NCBI GenBank assembly: GCA_028485475.2
Contig: CP144143.1
Location: 62,001-126,000, forward strand
From: Chitinophagaceae bacterium C216
GTDB taxonomy: Bacteria; Bacteroidota; Bacteroidia; Chitinophagales; Chitinophagaceae
Direction of reading: 5' to 3'
Length of the DNA: 64,000 bases
The notes below the pieces were generated by a model. That model saw only the letters and a list, made by a program, of their open reading frames with translations. It was not told where the DNA came from and did not search any database. The position numbers and the translations under genes were made by a program. Numbering within the stretch: the stretch's first letter is position 1; the number at the start of each line of letters is the position of its first letter. Of the stretch, positions 36,901 to 45,910 are shown one piece after another.

Positions 36901-38031
36901 TTAATGATGATCGTGCCCCTCTTCATCATGATGATGGTCACCAATTACTCCTCCTATAAACACAGCAGTCAGATTGGTGAAAATATAGGCCTGAATGAAC
37001 GCTACCAAAATTTCAATCAGGTAAATAAACACTGCAAAGGCAATGGATACCGGAGTGAAAGCAACTCCGGCCACTTTGCTCATTTCAGTAAAGATAAATA
37101 TCAGACTGATAAAGCTCAGAATAATAATGTGCCCTGCAGTCATGTTCGCAAAAAGACGGACAATCAACGCAAAGGGTTTAGTAAATACTCCAAGCAATTC
37201 CACAGGCATCATTAAAAACTTCACCGGAAGTGGTACACCAGGGAACCAGAAAATGTGCTGCCAGTAATGCTTGTTAGTACTAAACAGAATCACAAAGAAG
37301 GAAATGATACCCAACATTGCAGTAAAGGCAATGTTTCCGGTAACGTTGGCTGCTCCCGGCAACAAGCCGAATATATTGTTGATTAAAATAAAGAAGAAAA
37401 CGGTGAGCAGATAAGGCAAATATTTCTGGTATTTGGGCCCCAGATTGGCCTTAGCAATATCATCTCTTACAAAAGTAATTACCGGCTCAATAGCATTTTG
37501 AAGACCTTTGGGTGCAGAGTTCACGCCTTGTCCCTTCGCATATTTTTTAGCCATTGAAGTCAGCAACCACACCAGTACGATCAGGGCTATAATCATTTGC
37601 ACCACGTTCTTGGTCATGGAGAAATCGTACACCTTAACAGATTCGTCAATATTGCCATTAGCATCTACTGCTACAATCTTTCCATGGTCGATTTTGTAGC
37701 CATTGTGAGCGTGCGTTCCGTGATGAAAAGCTGATGACATAAACATGCTTAGCCCACGCTGCGGAGAGTATACGATTACAGGCAATGGAAGTGTTCCATG
37801 AAATTCTGAACCGTCAGCTTTTTTGATTGTGAAAAAATGCCATTCATGAGCATCGGCAATGTGATGCAGAATTGCCTCACCGGGATTAAACTTCTCTTCG
37901 CCTCCAGCGGCTCCATGTTCGGCTGCTGCCTCTGCAGAAACCTCTTCACTCGCAAAAGCCACATTTTGACCGAATACAAAAAAAAGGCTGAAAGCCGCTA
38001 CTATAAAGCATTTGAAGCCATTTAATCCCAT
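36901..38031 (-). CDS. atpB: ATP synthase F0 subunit a, with long periplasmic N-terminus
   Basis: Stator subunit that forms the two proton half-channels. The 376 residues are longer than the Escherichia coli form because of a signal-like helix (1-27) and an extra, His-rich N-terminal domain of about 110 residues, a layout common in Bacteroidota. Five or so helices follow, with the essential Arg in KPFALIVRLFANMTAGH and the C-terminal FIQAYIFTNLTAVFIG. The tail is His/Asp-rich (HHHDEEGHDHH), possibly metal-binding. It is first of the atp operon; atpI or atpZ is not seen upstream. Confidence 0.96.
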   Translation of the reverse strand: MGLNGFKCFIVAAFSLFFVFGQNVAFASEEVSAEAAAEHGAAGGEEKFNPGEAILHHIADAHEWHFFTIKKADGSEFHGTLPLPVIVYSPQRGLSMFMSSAFHHGTHAHNGYKIDHGKIVAVDANGNIDESVKVYDFSMTKNVVQMIIALIVLVWLLTSMAKKYAKGQGVNSAPKGLQNAIEPVITFVRDDIAKANLGPKYQKYLPYLLTVFFFILINNIFGLLPGAANVTGNIAFTAMLGIISFFVILFSTNKHYWQHIFWFPGVPLPVKFLMMPVELLGVFTKPFALIVRLFANMTAGHIIILSFISLIFIFTEMSKVAGVAFTPVSIAFAVFIYLIEILVAFIQAYIFTNLTAVFIGGVIGDHHHDEEGHDHH

Positions 38032-38050
38032 ATTCTGCTAAATTTTGGCG

Positions 38051-38058
38051 CAAAGATA
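38051..38058 (-). promoter_or_regulatory. atp operon -7 box
   Basis: On the minus strand TATCTTTG matches TAnnTTTG exactly, giving a leader of about 13 bases before the atpB ATG. The rest of the gap to ruvC is AT-rich without other structure. Confidence 0.6.
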
Positions 38059-38228
38059 AGGGGAGTATGGGAAAGTTGATGAGTTTAACGGTCGAAAATG
38101 TTCAAAACTTTCATCCAACTGCATAAAAGTAGTCATCAAAACAGGAAATCATCCTAAAATCATGAGATTATTATCCTATATCTCCCAATGAGACGAAAAT
38201 ATAATAAAAAATTAAAATATCATATTTA

Positions 38229-38786
38229 TTATTTTATCCGATCCGGATTTTTCTTGATAAAATCTTCCCAGCCTTTAAAGCCAGCAACTTGCGGAATGGG
38301 GGATGAATACTGATAAAAATGACAAACTGCAACGGCTAGCGCATCTGTAGCATCAAAATATTGAGGAAGTTCCTCGATGGAAAGCATTTGCTGTAGCATT
38401 TTCCATACCTGCTCCTTACTGGCATTACCGTTTCCGGTAACGGCTTGCTTTACTTTACGAGGAGAATACTCGGTAATAGGAAGATTGCTGTGCATGGCTG
38501 CAGCAATCGCTACCCCCTGTGCTCGTCCCAACTTTAGCATGCTTTGCACATTTTTGCCAAAAAAGGGCGCTTCGATGGCAAATTCATGAGGTTTATAAAG
38601 AGCAATCAGCTCCCGCACTTTTTCGTAAATGAGATGCAAACGCTCATAGTTATTCTTATTGGAGGATAAGCGCAGCGCGTGCATTTCGCACAAGCGTATC
38701 TTTTTTTGGGAACACTCAATCACACTATACCCCATAATGAGGGTACCGGGGTCGATGCCTAATATTATTTTATTCGATTGTTGCAA
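38229..38786 (-). CDS. ruvC: Crossover junction endodeoxyribonuclease RuvC
   Basis: Resolves Holliday junctions with RuvAB. The 185-residue protein has the RNase H-like fold with the first catalytic Asp in IILGIDPGT, the Glu in FAIEAPFFGKN, and the acidic pair in DATDALAVAVCHF. The frame has no ATG in front of LGIDPGT. A TTG at 38786 gives the usual length, while a GTG at 38810 would add eight residues. Either choice puts it back to back with the divergent flippase-like gene, whose best start is GTG at 38812. Confidence 0.93.
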   Translation of the reverse strand: MQQSNKIILGIDPGTLIMGYSVIECSQKKIRLCEMHALRLSSNKNNYERLHLIYEKVRELIALYKPHEFAIEAPFFGKNVQSMLKLGRAQGVAIAAAMHSNLPITEYSPRKVKQAVTGNGNASKEQVWKMLQQMLSIEELPQYFDATDALAVAVCHFYQYSSPIPQVAGFKGWEDFIKKNPDRIK

Positions 38787-38811
38787 ACAGGTATTATTTT
38801 TACCTACCACT

Positions 38812-39813
38812 GTGAAGCTGAACAAAAATATCAAAATATTCGTCAACTACTTCCTGGGGCCGATATTGTTTATCTGGCTGGCATGGTCTATTTATAAACA
38901 AATCAGCGCTCAGGAAGATATAGGCACTGCCCTTCAACATATAAAAAATGCATTTACCGGACCTGAAATCGCTTACCTGATTGCTGCCATTCTGTTGATG
39001 CCCGTCAATCTGGGATTGGAGTCGTACAAATGGATGCTTGCAGTAAGGCGTGTGCAGGATATCAGCCTAGGAAAAGCGTTCAAAGCTGTTTTCTCGGGCG
39101 TTGCTTTTTCTATTAGTACGCCTAATAGTCTGGGAGATTACGTAGGACGCGTGCTGTATATGGACGATGGGAAACGAATTAAGGCTATTTCACTCACTAT
39201 TGTTGCCAACATAAGCCAATTGATAGTAACCATACTCATGGGGGCGTTGGCGCTTTTCTTTCTTAAGAATACATTAACGAAATCGGACCTATTATCTACA
39301 ATATTTGTAAATACTGTTCTAAGTAGCTCTGTTTTAGCGCTTATTATACTATTATTGTTCTATTTTAGACTACCTTGGTTAGTCAGAATCATAGATAACT
39401 TGCCACAATTCAAAAAATTTTCGTGGATAACCGAAGCTGTAGAACATGTAGATGCAACTTTGCTGGTAAGGTTTTTGTCATTATCTATAGGAAGATTCGT
39501 AATTTTTAGCTTACAATATTTTTTATTATTTAAATTGTATGGTGTTGAGATTAATGTTTTTGAGTGTTGGATGAGCATTAGTGTGATGTTTCTAGTAATG
39601 ACTGCCATACCCACAATAGCTCTTTTTACGGATGTAGGACTAAAAAACGAATTAAGTATACGGTTGGTGGGGTTGTTCAGCTCTAATCATTTGGGCATCA
39701 GCTTTACCTCATTGAGCGTGTGGCTTATTAATTTGGTAATTCCCGCTCTCATAGGAAGTATATTAATCCTCGGCATTAAAAATATTCTTAAGGATAGAAA
39801 CAAACATGAATAA
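38812..39813 (+). CDS. Flippase-like membrane protein (lysylphosphatidylglycerol synthase TM-domain/UPF0104 family)
   Basis: A 333-residue protein with about eight hydrophobic helices. It starts KLNKNIKIFVNYFLGPILFIWLAWSIYKQI, matching the N-terminus of Bacteroidota members of this family, and has the conserved AVFSGVAFSISTPNSLGDYVGR segment in the first third. Family members include the flippase half of MprF, and the substrate here is unknown. The best start is GTG at 38812; farther-upstream ATG codons lie in sequence that is antisense to the conserved RuvC N-terminus. It overlaps the next gene by 8 bases. Confidence 0.82.
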   Translation: MKLNKNIKIFVNYFLGPILFIWLAWSIYKQISAQEDIGTALQHIKNAFTGPEIAYLIAAILLMPVNLGLESYKWMLAVRRVQDISLGKAFKAVFSGVAFSISTPNSLGDYVGRVLYMDDGKRIKAISLTIVANISQLIVTILMGALALFFLKNTLTKSDLLSTIFVNTVLSSSVLALIILLLFYFRLPWLVRIIDNLPQFKKFSWITEAVEHVDATLLVRFLSLSIGRFVIFSLQYFLLFKLYGVEINVFECWMSISVMFLVMTAIPTIALFTDVGLKNELSIRLVGLFSSNHLGISFTSLSVWLINLVIPALIGSILILGIKNILKDRNKHE

Positions 39814-40627
39814 AATTAGACTATCAATACTACTGCTATCACTCGTGATTGTTGCCAGTGGAAGCAAAGCACCAGAAGCATCTCGTGAAATAAACACGAA
39901 CTGTAGCCTGCCCAATACATCTTTCAAAGCAGGAGAAAAGGTGGGCTTTATAGTGTACTATACAGCTGCAAAATTAATTAACGTAGCTGCCGGTGCAGGA
40001 TCGTTCACTACCACCCAGGAAAAATTGAACGGGCGCGATGTTTATCATATAGTAGGTGAAGGGCACACCTTACCATCCTATGAGTGGGCTTATAAGGCTA
40101 AAGATATTTATGAAACTTATATTGACACAGAAACCCTACTACCATTAAAGTTCGTACGAAATGTCAACGAAGGTGGCTATAAAAAGTATCAAAATGTAAG
40201 TTTTAACCGCACGGCTAATACAGCTATTAGCAGTGAAGGAGTATTTAAAATCCCAGAATGTACGCACGATGTAGTAAGCGCCGTTTTCTGGGCTCGTAAT
40301 ATTAATTACGATTTACTGAAACCTTCGGATAAAATACCTATTAAAGTATTTCTTGATAATGAAATGCACACGATTTATGTAAGATACCTAGGTAAAGAAA
40401 CAATTACTACCAAGTACGGAAAATTCAAAACCATCAAAATAAAACCCTCAACTATTAAGGGTACTATTTTTAAAGATGATGACAAAATGGTGGTTTGGGT
40501 AACCGACGATGCTAACAAAGTGCCGGTAAGAGTAGAAAGTCCCATTATCGTAGGAAAAGTAAGAATAGATATGACCAGCTTTGAAAACCTGCGCAATCCT
40601 ATGACCGCGCTAATTCAGAAACTTTAA
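39806..40627 (+). CDS. DUF3108-domain exported protein
   Basis: A 273-residue protein with a signal peptide (MNKIRLSILLLSLVIVASGSKA). The rest is beta-rich and carries DUF3108 features: FKAGEKVGFIVYYTAAKLINVAAGAGSFT, the YETYIDTETLLPLKFVRNVNEGGYKK segment and the C-terminal MVVWVTDDANKVPVRVESPI. DUF3108 proteins are exported; function is unknown. It overlaps the flippase-like gene by 8 bases, so they are translationally coupled and likely act on the same envelope component. Its stop is convergent with the histidine kinase gene. Confidence 0.82.
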   Translation: MNKIRLSILLLSLVIVASGSKAPEASREINTNCSLPNTSFKAGEKVGFIVYYTAAKLINVAAGAGSFTTTQEKLNGRDVYHIVGEGHTLPSYEWAYKAKDIYETYIDTETLLPLKFVRNVNEGGYKKYQNVSFNRTANTAISSEGVFKIPECTHDVVSAVFWARNINYDLLKPSDKIPIKVFLDNEMHTIYVRYLGKETITTKYGKFKTIKIKPSTIKGTIFKDDDKMVVWVTDDANKVPVRVESPIIVGKVRIDMTSFENLRNPMTALIQKL

Positions 40628-40634
40628 TCACTAT

Positions 40635-41684
40635 TTAATCTTTTTTGGCGTGCAGAGTAAATCCTACTGTGGTGCCCACACCTGGTGTACTGCGAATATG
40701 AATGGTTTGGTCGTGGGCTTCGATGATATGTTTACAAATGGCAAGGCCTAAACCGCTACCGCCCACATACATGCTACGCCCTTTGTCGGTACGATAAAAT
40801 CGCTCGAAAATACGAGAGAGATACTCTTCTGGAATGCCGATACCGTCATCACTGATTTCTACCAGTATGCGCTTATCATCTGTTATGTAGATACCGGCTT
40901 TGATAGTACCGTTTTTCTTACCATAACGAATGGCGTTTTCGAGGAGATTGATAACAACCTGTCTAATTTTTTCCTTGTCGGCATGCACCACCACGGGTGT
41001 GTCGCACCCTTTCTTAATATTGAAGCGAATATTATTGGCTTCGGCATGTATGGAAATACTTTCAAAGGCATCTTTCAACAAATCCTGAATCACAAAATTT
41101 GTTTTATTTAATATCAGTTCCCCCCGCTCCAAACGCGATATTTCATCCAGATCGTTTAATAATCCCGTCAGCCGCTCTATGTTCTTAGCTGCCTTTTGCA
41201 AAAATTTTTTGCGCAGTGCCGGGTCATCTGAATCTTCCTGTAGTAACGTATCCACATAACTTTGTATGGCGAAAATGGGAGTCTTGAATTCGTGAGAAAG
41301 GTTCTGCAGAAACTCTCTTCTGAAAGCTTCATTGGCCTTTAGCTGCTCCATCTTCTTCTGGTTCTCCTGGGCCCATGCCTCTACATCATCCGCTACTTCA
41401 TCAATACTTTTTTTGGGGAGAATATATTTATAATACATCTTCTCCCGCTTGGTAGCCTTTGTTTGATAAATAAGCTTATAAATTAGCTTTATTTTACGAT
41501 AGATAAACTTATGCAGTACAAAAGAAATGAGCGCATACCCTCCTACCAATAGCACAAAAAAAGAAGCTGATGCCAGAAGCCAGCGCTGTTCTATAATATA
41601 CAACAAGATGCTTACCGGCAGCGAAAGTGCCAATGCGGTATAAAAAGCCAATTGCTTAGGTGATAAATTTTTTGTACTTAACAT
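40635..41684 (-). CDS. Sensor histidine kinase (PhoR-like)
   Basis: A 349-residue membrane kinase. Two membrane helices (about 12-31 and 36-56) with almost no periplasmic loop, then a linker, a HisKA domain with the phospho-acceptor His131 in LSHEFKTPI, and an ATPase domain with the N-box NLLENAIRYG, the G1 DDGIGIPEE and the G2 GGSGLGLAICKHI. The absent sensor loop suggests it senses through the membrane or another protein. The start is ATG at 41684; the frame reaches back to a TTG that overlaps the regulator gene but precedes no conserved sequence. It lies 37 bases after its response regulator. Confidence 0.93.
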   Translation of the reverse strand: MLSTKNLSPKQLAFYTALALSLPVSILLYIIEQRWLLASASFFVLLVGGYALISFVLHKFIYRKIKLIYKLIYQTKATKREKMYYKYILPKKSIDEVADDVEAWAQENQKKMEQLKANEAFRREFLQNLSHEFKTPIFAIQSYVDTLLQEDSDDPALRKKFLQKAAKNIERLTGLLNDLDEISRLERGELILNKTNFVIQDLLKDAFESISIHAEANNIRFNIKKGCDTPVVVHADKEKIRQVVINLLENAIRYGKKNGTIKAGIYITDDKRILVEISDDGIGIPEEYLSRIFERFYRTDKGRSMYVGGSGLGLAICKHIIEAHDQTIHIRSTPGVGTTVGFTLHAKKD

Positions 41685-41721
41685 TTCATTAAACGCATTC
41701 AGTATATATCGTAATGGAAGC

Positions 41722-42402
41722 TCATATTTCAAATTTGTACCCCACTCCTTTCACCGTAGTAATACAATCTAACTCCAGCTTCTGACGTATTTTTCGAATA
41801 TGAACATCAATAGTTCGATCACCTACAATTACATCATTACCCCAAACGGCGCTTAAAATTTCGTTTCGAAGAAATACGCGGCCGGGTTTTAGAGCCAACA
41901 AATAGAGTAGCTCAAACTCCTTTTTAGCTAACACCACTTCCCGATCATCTACCAGCACAATAAACCGCTCGGGATCGATTGTAATATTAGCTACTTTAAT
42001 AATCTTGCTGGAGACCTCTTTCTGCACCCTCCGTAATAATGCAGCCACACGGCTCAACAATACTTTGGGACTTATAGGCTTGCTCACATAATCATCAGCA
42101 CCGGTTTCTAATCCTCTAATTTGCGTCAGTTCATCATTCAGTGCTGTTAAAAACATAATCAATGTGTCCTTAAACTGCTCCTGTGCCCGTAAAATCTGAC
42201 AAACTTGTACGCCATTCTTTTTAGGCATCATCATATCCAGAATAATCAAGCTGGGCCTATGCTTCATGGCCTTATCTATGGCTTCATCACCATTACTAGC
42301 TGTAATTACCTCGTAACCCTCTTTAGCCAGATTATAGGATAAGATTTCCAGAATGTCGAGCTCGTCGTCAGCAATTAGTATTTTATGGCCTTTAGTATCC
42401 AT
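41722..42402 (-). CDS. Response regulator, OmpR/PhoB family
   Basis: A 226-residue regulator with a receiver domain (1-118) and an OmpR-type winged helix (about 130-226). The phosphorylated Asp56 lies in LIILDMMMPKKNG, with the acidic pair ADDE near residue 12 and Lys in YVSKPISP. The DNA-binding part includes GDRTIDVHIRKIRQKL and the final VKGVGYKFEI. It is co-transcribed with the PhoR-like kinase downstream. No pho genes are in the window, so the regulon is unknown. Confidence 0.94.
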   Translation of the reverse strand: MDTKGHKILIADDELDILEILSYNLAKEGYEVITASNGDEAIDKAMKHRPSLIILDMMMPKKNGVQVCQILRAQEQFKDTLIMFLTALNDELTQIRGLETGADDYVSKPISPKVLLSRVAALLRRVQKEVSSKIIKVANITIDPERFIVLVDDREVVLAKKEFELLYLLALKPGRVFLRNEILSAVWGNDVIVGDRTIDVHIRKIRQKLELDCITTVKGVGYKFEI

Positions 42403-42607
42403 TAAAAATAATAATTTAAGGCAAACGTAGTGGTAATTTATATAAAACCGAAAAAAACGCTGTGATTCAACACCATACTTAATAAAAAATTAATAAAGCA
42501 TCTCTAAGCAACTTTGTATACTTTTTTAAAAAAACGGCGCAATTATTGCTTGTATATGCATGATTTACCTAATGTTACATTTATAAAAGACCATTGTACC
42601 AAGTGCT

Positions 42608-44872
42608 ATGAAGTTATTATCGAATATTACCTGGAAAAAGTTTATACCATTTCTCGCCCTATTGCTATTTACCATAAATGCGGATGCTCAGCGCAGAAAA
42701 AGAAAAAAGAATCAGAAAGAACAACCTGTTCAGGTAGTAGTTGATACAATTCCTGCTTATACAGTGCCCATCACCCGGCAATTGATGCATGAAAAAGTTG
42801 ACAAAGAACAACTGGCACTTCTTGCCATAGACGGGGTAGCAGACAAAACCATTAAGATTTCGAAAGACGCAAAACTGAATGAGGCTATTACGGAAGCCGC
42901 TATAAAAAAAGTGGACTGGTTGCAATATAAAATAGAATCTAACGATACCATTGATGCGCGCTTAAAAGCCCATTATCTGAATGGGATAACCGAAATACTA
43001 AAGCATGTAAAAACCACTGCGCGAAGCAAACAGGCACCTATTTATCAATTACCCCAAATAATTGCCACTTATAAAGATTTGATACTTGCCGATGTACACA
43101 AAAAATCCATCGCACCACTTATCGAACCACTTTCTTATGAAGTAGCTACTACCGTATTACTCCCTCGAATATTTAAGGACAATCCGGGCTATCCTGATGT
43201 TCGCAATATCATGATTCTAAAAACAGCCGGAGTTTCTGACGAAAAAACCTTTGCTGCTTTAAAAGAATATCCGGATGCACCTTTTACCGACAGCCTTATA
43301 AAAGTGATAGGCCATAATAACCCACGGCTCTTGTATGATTATGCGCAATCGAATAATCGATTCAGCTACCGCATTCAGAATATTGATGACGACCCTTTTA
43401 TCAAAACTGTGGTAGATATAGCGCGTAATCCTAGCAAAGGTGGACAATTTTATTTTCCCTTTCTGGACAATATCGTAAAAGGGAAAATTACTATTGAAGA
43501 TATAGACAATGTAAAAAATGACCCTGTAAAATACTTTCGTCTACTGGTACAAACACAAATAGAATATACAGAACGTGCATTAAAAGGTGATACTGCTATA
43601 GAATTTGCCAGCCTTACCAAAAAGCTGGAACAAAAAGCTAAGGACGAATTTGTTGCAAAAATCAACGGACTGCACGAACTGCCCGATGCCGTTCGCTTCC
43701 GCAGTATTCAACCGCTCACAGCCGAAGAGCTGTACTATGTAGCAGTATTAACGCATGGGCTCATTTATACTAGCAGTTACACCAACGGAGTGTATCCACT
43801 TATGATGCGTAAAGCTGAAAATAAAGGCGACGAGTTATTGAAAAAATTACACTTCGATCATTATAGAAAATTTATCAGCCAAGCAGCATCCTATAATACA
43901 CTGAAGCACTTTCTGAGTACCTTTTCCAATCCAGCAGATGCGCATGAGCTGATGAAAGCATTTGTAAGTGGATTAGAAAAAACCGATGGCGTAGAGGACG
44001 GTGTGGATGTAGCAGATTCTTATGCCAGCATTGCAGAAGAATTGCCTGAAGTGGCCACAGAAATGCTTGCCAATATCAAAGATAATTTGGAAAGAAATAA
44101 AACAGCAGGTAATAAAAAAGGCATCGCTATATACGATATTTTATACAAACTGTTTTTATCAGCAGACACTACCAATCAGATTAACCTTACTGCCGAACTA
44201 GGTATTCCTCCGGTGTATAGTGTTCCTTTCTCATCCCTTACAAATGAAAACGGGGAAGTTATTTGCCAAGTGTTCTTTTATGGAGATAGTGATGGACGCA
44301 ATATCTTCAACGGATTTGTTAACATGTTTGCCAATAGTAATTGGAAAATCGACGGAAGCAATAAAGAGTGGGTGGTTATAAAGTCTGCTAAAGGAAAAAC
44401 TGTTTCTATTTATGCCAACAGACCGCTGGATGAAAACAAAGGACTTGACGACCAGGCGCAGCGATCACTCAATGCTTATTTGGAAGAAAATAATTTACGA
44501 CCTACTGTTACCATTCACCGCGGTCATAGCTATTATGCCGAAACAACAATCGGCTATATGTCGCCCTATTCCAAAGTAGTGTTTATGGGATCATGCGGAG
44601 GTTTTAATCTTATCGATTCTATTCTTAAAAAATCGGATGATGCGCATATTATCGCTTCCAAACAAATAGGACGTACTGCCATCAACAAACCATTCTTCCT
44701 GTTGCTTACTGAAAAAATCAGAAACGGGAAAGATATAGAATGGATCCCCTTTTGGAAAGAATTTAAAATGCGTGCGAATGTAGCTGGATTTGAAGACTAT
44801 ATTCCTCCATATAAAAACCTAGGCGCCATTTTTATAAAAGCTTATAAAAAAGAAACAGGGGAAGATGTGTAA
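42608..44872 (+). CDS. Exported 754-residue protein, unknown; possible clan CD-like C-terminal domain
   Basis: I do not recognise a named family. Signal peptide MKLLSNITWKKFIPFLALLLFTINADA, then a basic stretch QRRKRKKNQK. Residues about 60-540 are mostly helical and repetitive in feel. The C-terminal 190 residues look like an alternating alpha/beta domain: a strand ending TIHRGHS (His637 and His640) and a strand ending VVFMGSCGG (Cys663). A His-Gly type loop followed by a strand ending in (Ser/Ala)-Cys-Gly is the layout of clan CD cysteine peptidases (caspase, gingipain, CHAT), but the spacing is short and no other marker is evident. It converges on the transglutaminase gene (15 bases between stops). 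Confidence 0.6.
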   Translation: MKLLSNITWKKFIPFLALLLFTINADAQRRKRKKNQKEQPVQVVVDTIPAYTVPITRQLMHEKVDKEQLALLAIDGVADKTIKISKDAKLNEAITEAAIKKVDWLQYKIESNDTIDARLKAHYLNGITEILKHVKTTARSKQAPIYQLPQIIATYKDLILADVHKKSIAPLIEPLSYEVATTVLLPRIFKDNPGYPDVRNIMILKTAGVSDEKTFAALKEYPDAPFTDSLIKVIGHNNPRLLYDYAQSNNRFSYRIQNIDDDPFIKTVVDIARNPSKGGQFYFPFLDNIVKGKITIEDIDNVKNDPVKYFRLLVQTQIEYTERALKGDTAIEFASLTKKLEQKAKDEFVAKINGLHELPDAVRFRSIQPLTAEELYYVAVLTHGLIYTSSYTNGVYPLMMRKAENKGDELLKKLHFDHYRKFISQAASYNTLKHFLSTFSNPADAHELMKAFVSGLEKTDGVEDGVDVADSYASIAEELPEVATEMLANIKDNLERNKTAGNKKGIAIYDILYKLFLSADTTNQINLTAELGIPPVYSVPFSSLTNENGEVICQVFFYGDSDGRNIFNGFVNMFANSNWKIDGSNKEWVVIKSAKGKTVSIYANRPLDENKGLDDQAQRSLNAYLEENNLRPTVTIHRGHSYYAETTIGYMSPYSKVVFMGSCGGFNLIDSILKKSDDAHIIASKQIGRTAINKPFFLLLTEKIRNGKDIEWIPFWKEFKMRANVAGFEDYIPPYKNLGAIFIKAYKKETGEDV

Positions 44873-44887
44873 CACAACAAGCGGTAT

Positions 44888-45877
44888 TCATTGTTGTTGC
44901 TGTTGTTGCTGTATTTGCTCCATATAATATCGGTAAGAGTTTTTCTTTTCCTTTAAAGAAGTATCGGTAAGATTTGACGATCTGTAAGCAAATATAGGAT
45001 TGGCTACCACGTCGCCGGCCTCGGCGACTTCTTTTTTGTTATAAATAGATACCGATACTTCAAGTACATGATCGGAAGAGCCTTTATAAGTTCCTTTCAC
45101 AGGAGTGCAATCTGAAAAATTTCTACCTACAGCCAATCGGATATGTCGGTCACTGGCAATACAGTTATTAGTAGGATCTAATCCCACCCATCCATAATCA
45201 GGCACATAAGCTTCTACCCATGCATGTGTTGCACCCTCGCCTCTAAACTCATGATCTTTGGGGCAAATATATCCGCTTACATAGCGTGCAGGAATACCTA
45301 TGTACCTTAATATCCATAAGAGAAAATGGGCGAAATCCTGACACACGCCGGCTTTTAACCTCCATATTTCATCAACGCTAGTTTCCACACTAGTTACACC
45401 TTTTTTGTATTCAAAATTTTTAAAAATGTATTCCGAAAAAATACGGGCGTTTTCAAAAGGTGTTCTTTGTTCGTCATATAAAGAGTGAATAAAACTTTTA
45501 ATATTTTCCTCTTCTTCCAGGTGTTCTTTTTGCAAAAAGTCGATATAAGGTAGACGTTCACAAGCTTCGCGCAACAAACCCCATTGTTTATCAGCTGGAC
45601 TCTCAATCTCCGGCAATTGAATCTCGTGTGTTACAACCTCTGCTTCGGACACAATCTGCAACTCTGAGAGTGGCTCTACAATAGTAAAAACGCCCACCTG
45701 ATTACCGAAAAAATCGTTAAACACTTCTACATTCGGATTTTTAGTAATCGTTATCTTATGCCTAAGTACATTTTGAAAACCATCGTTAATGGGGTATAGT
45801 TTGATTTGATTCGCGCACTCTACCACTGGGTTTCCATAAGAATAACGAGTAATATGCTTTACATTATAAGCCGGCAT
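44888..45877 (-). CDS. Transglutaminase-fold cysteine hydrolase of the ATP-grasp/alpha-E cluster
   Basis: A 329-residue cytoplasmic-looking protein with an N-terminal beta-rich domain (YNVKHITRYSYGNPVVECANQIKLYP), typical of the bacterial transglutaminase-like N-domain, and the catalytic core: Cys179 in KAGVCQDFAHFLLW, His218 in THAWVEAYV, Asp234 in WVGLDPTNN. All three triad residues are present. Members of this group are thought to be amidases or peptidases working with the adjacent ATP-grasp and alpha-E proteins. The C-terminus is a run of Gln. Start: ATG at 45877, two codons inside a frame that reaches a TTG. It lies 33 bases after the alpha-E gene. Confidence 0.92.
   Translation of the reverse strand: MPAYNVKHITRYSYGNPVVECANQIKLYPINDGFQNVLRHKITITKNPNVEVFNDFFGNQVGVFTIVEPLSELQIVSEAEVVTHEIQLPEIESPADKQWGLLREACERLPYIDFLQKEHLEEEENIKSFIHSLYDEQRTPFENARIFSEYIFKNFEYKKGVTSVETSVDEIWRLKAGVCQDFAHFLLWILRYIGIPARYVSGYICPKDHEFRGEGATHAWVEAYVPDYGWVGLDPTNNCIASDRHIRLAVGRNFSDCTPVKGTYKGSSDHVLEVSVSIYNKKEVAEAGDVVANPIFAYRSSNLTDTSLKEKKNSYRYYMEQIQQQQQQQ
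44891..44912 (-). repeat. CAA/CAG codon run encoding a C-terminal poly-Gln tail
   Basis: The last codons of the transglutaminase-fold gene are seven consecutive CAA/CAG codons. A trinucleotide run of this kind can vary in length by slippage. Confidence 0.75.
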
Positions 45878-45910
45878 AGGCAATTTATTTGATCAATGTT
45901 ATTACTAGGG

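Noticed and set aside
38659-38811. Upstream extension of the flippase-like gene to ATG or TTG codons
   Set aside because: This stretch is antisense to the conserved RuvC N-terminus (LGIDPGT), and the family N-terminus begins at the GTG at 38812.
44888-44912. Possible microsatellite or CRISPR-like repeat
   Set aside because: It is only seven CAA/CAG codons at the end of a gene; there are no spaced repeats anywhere in the window.
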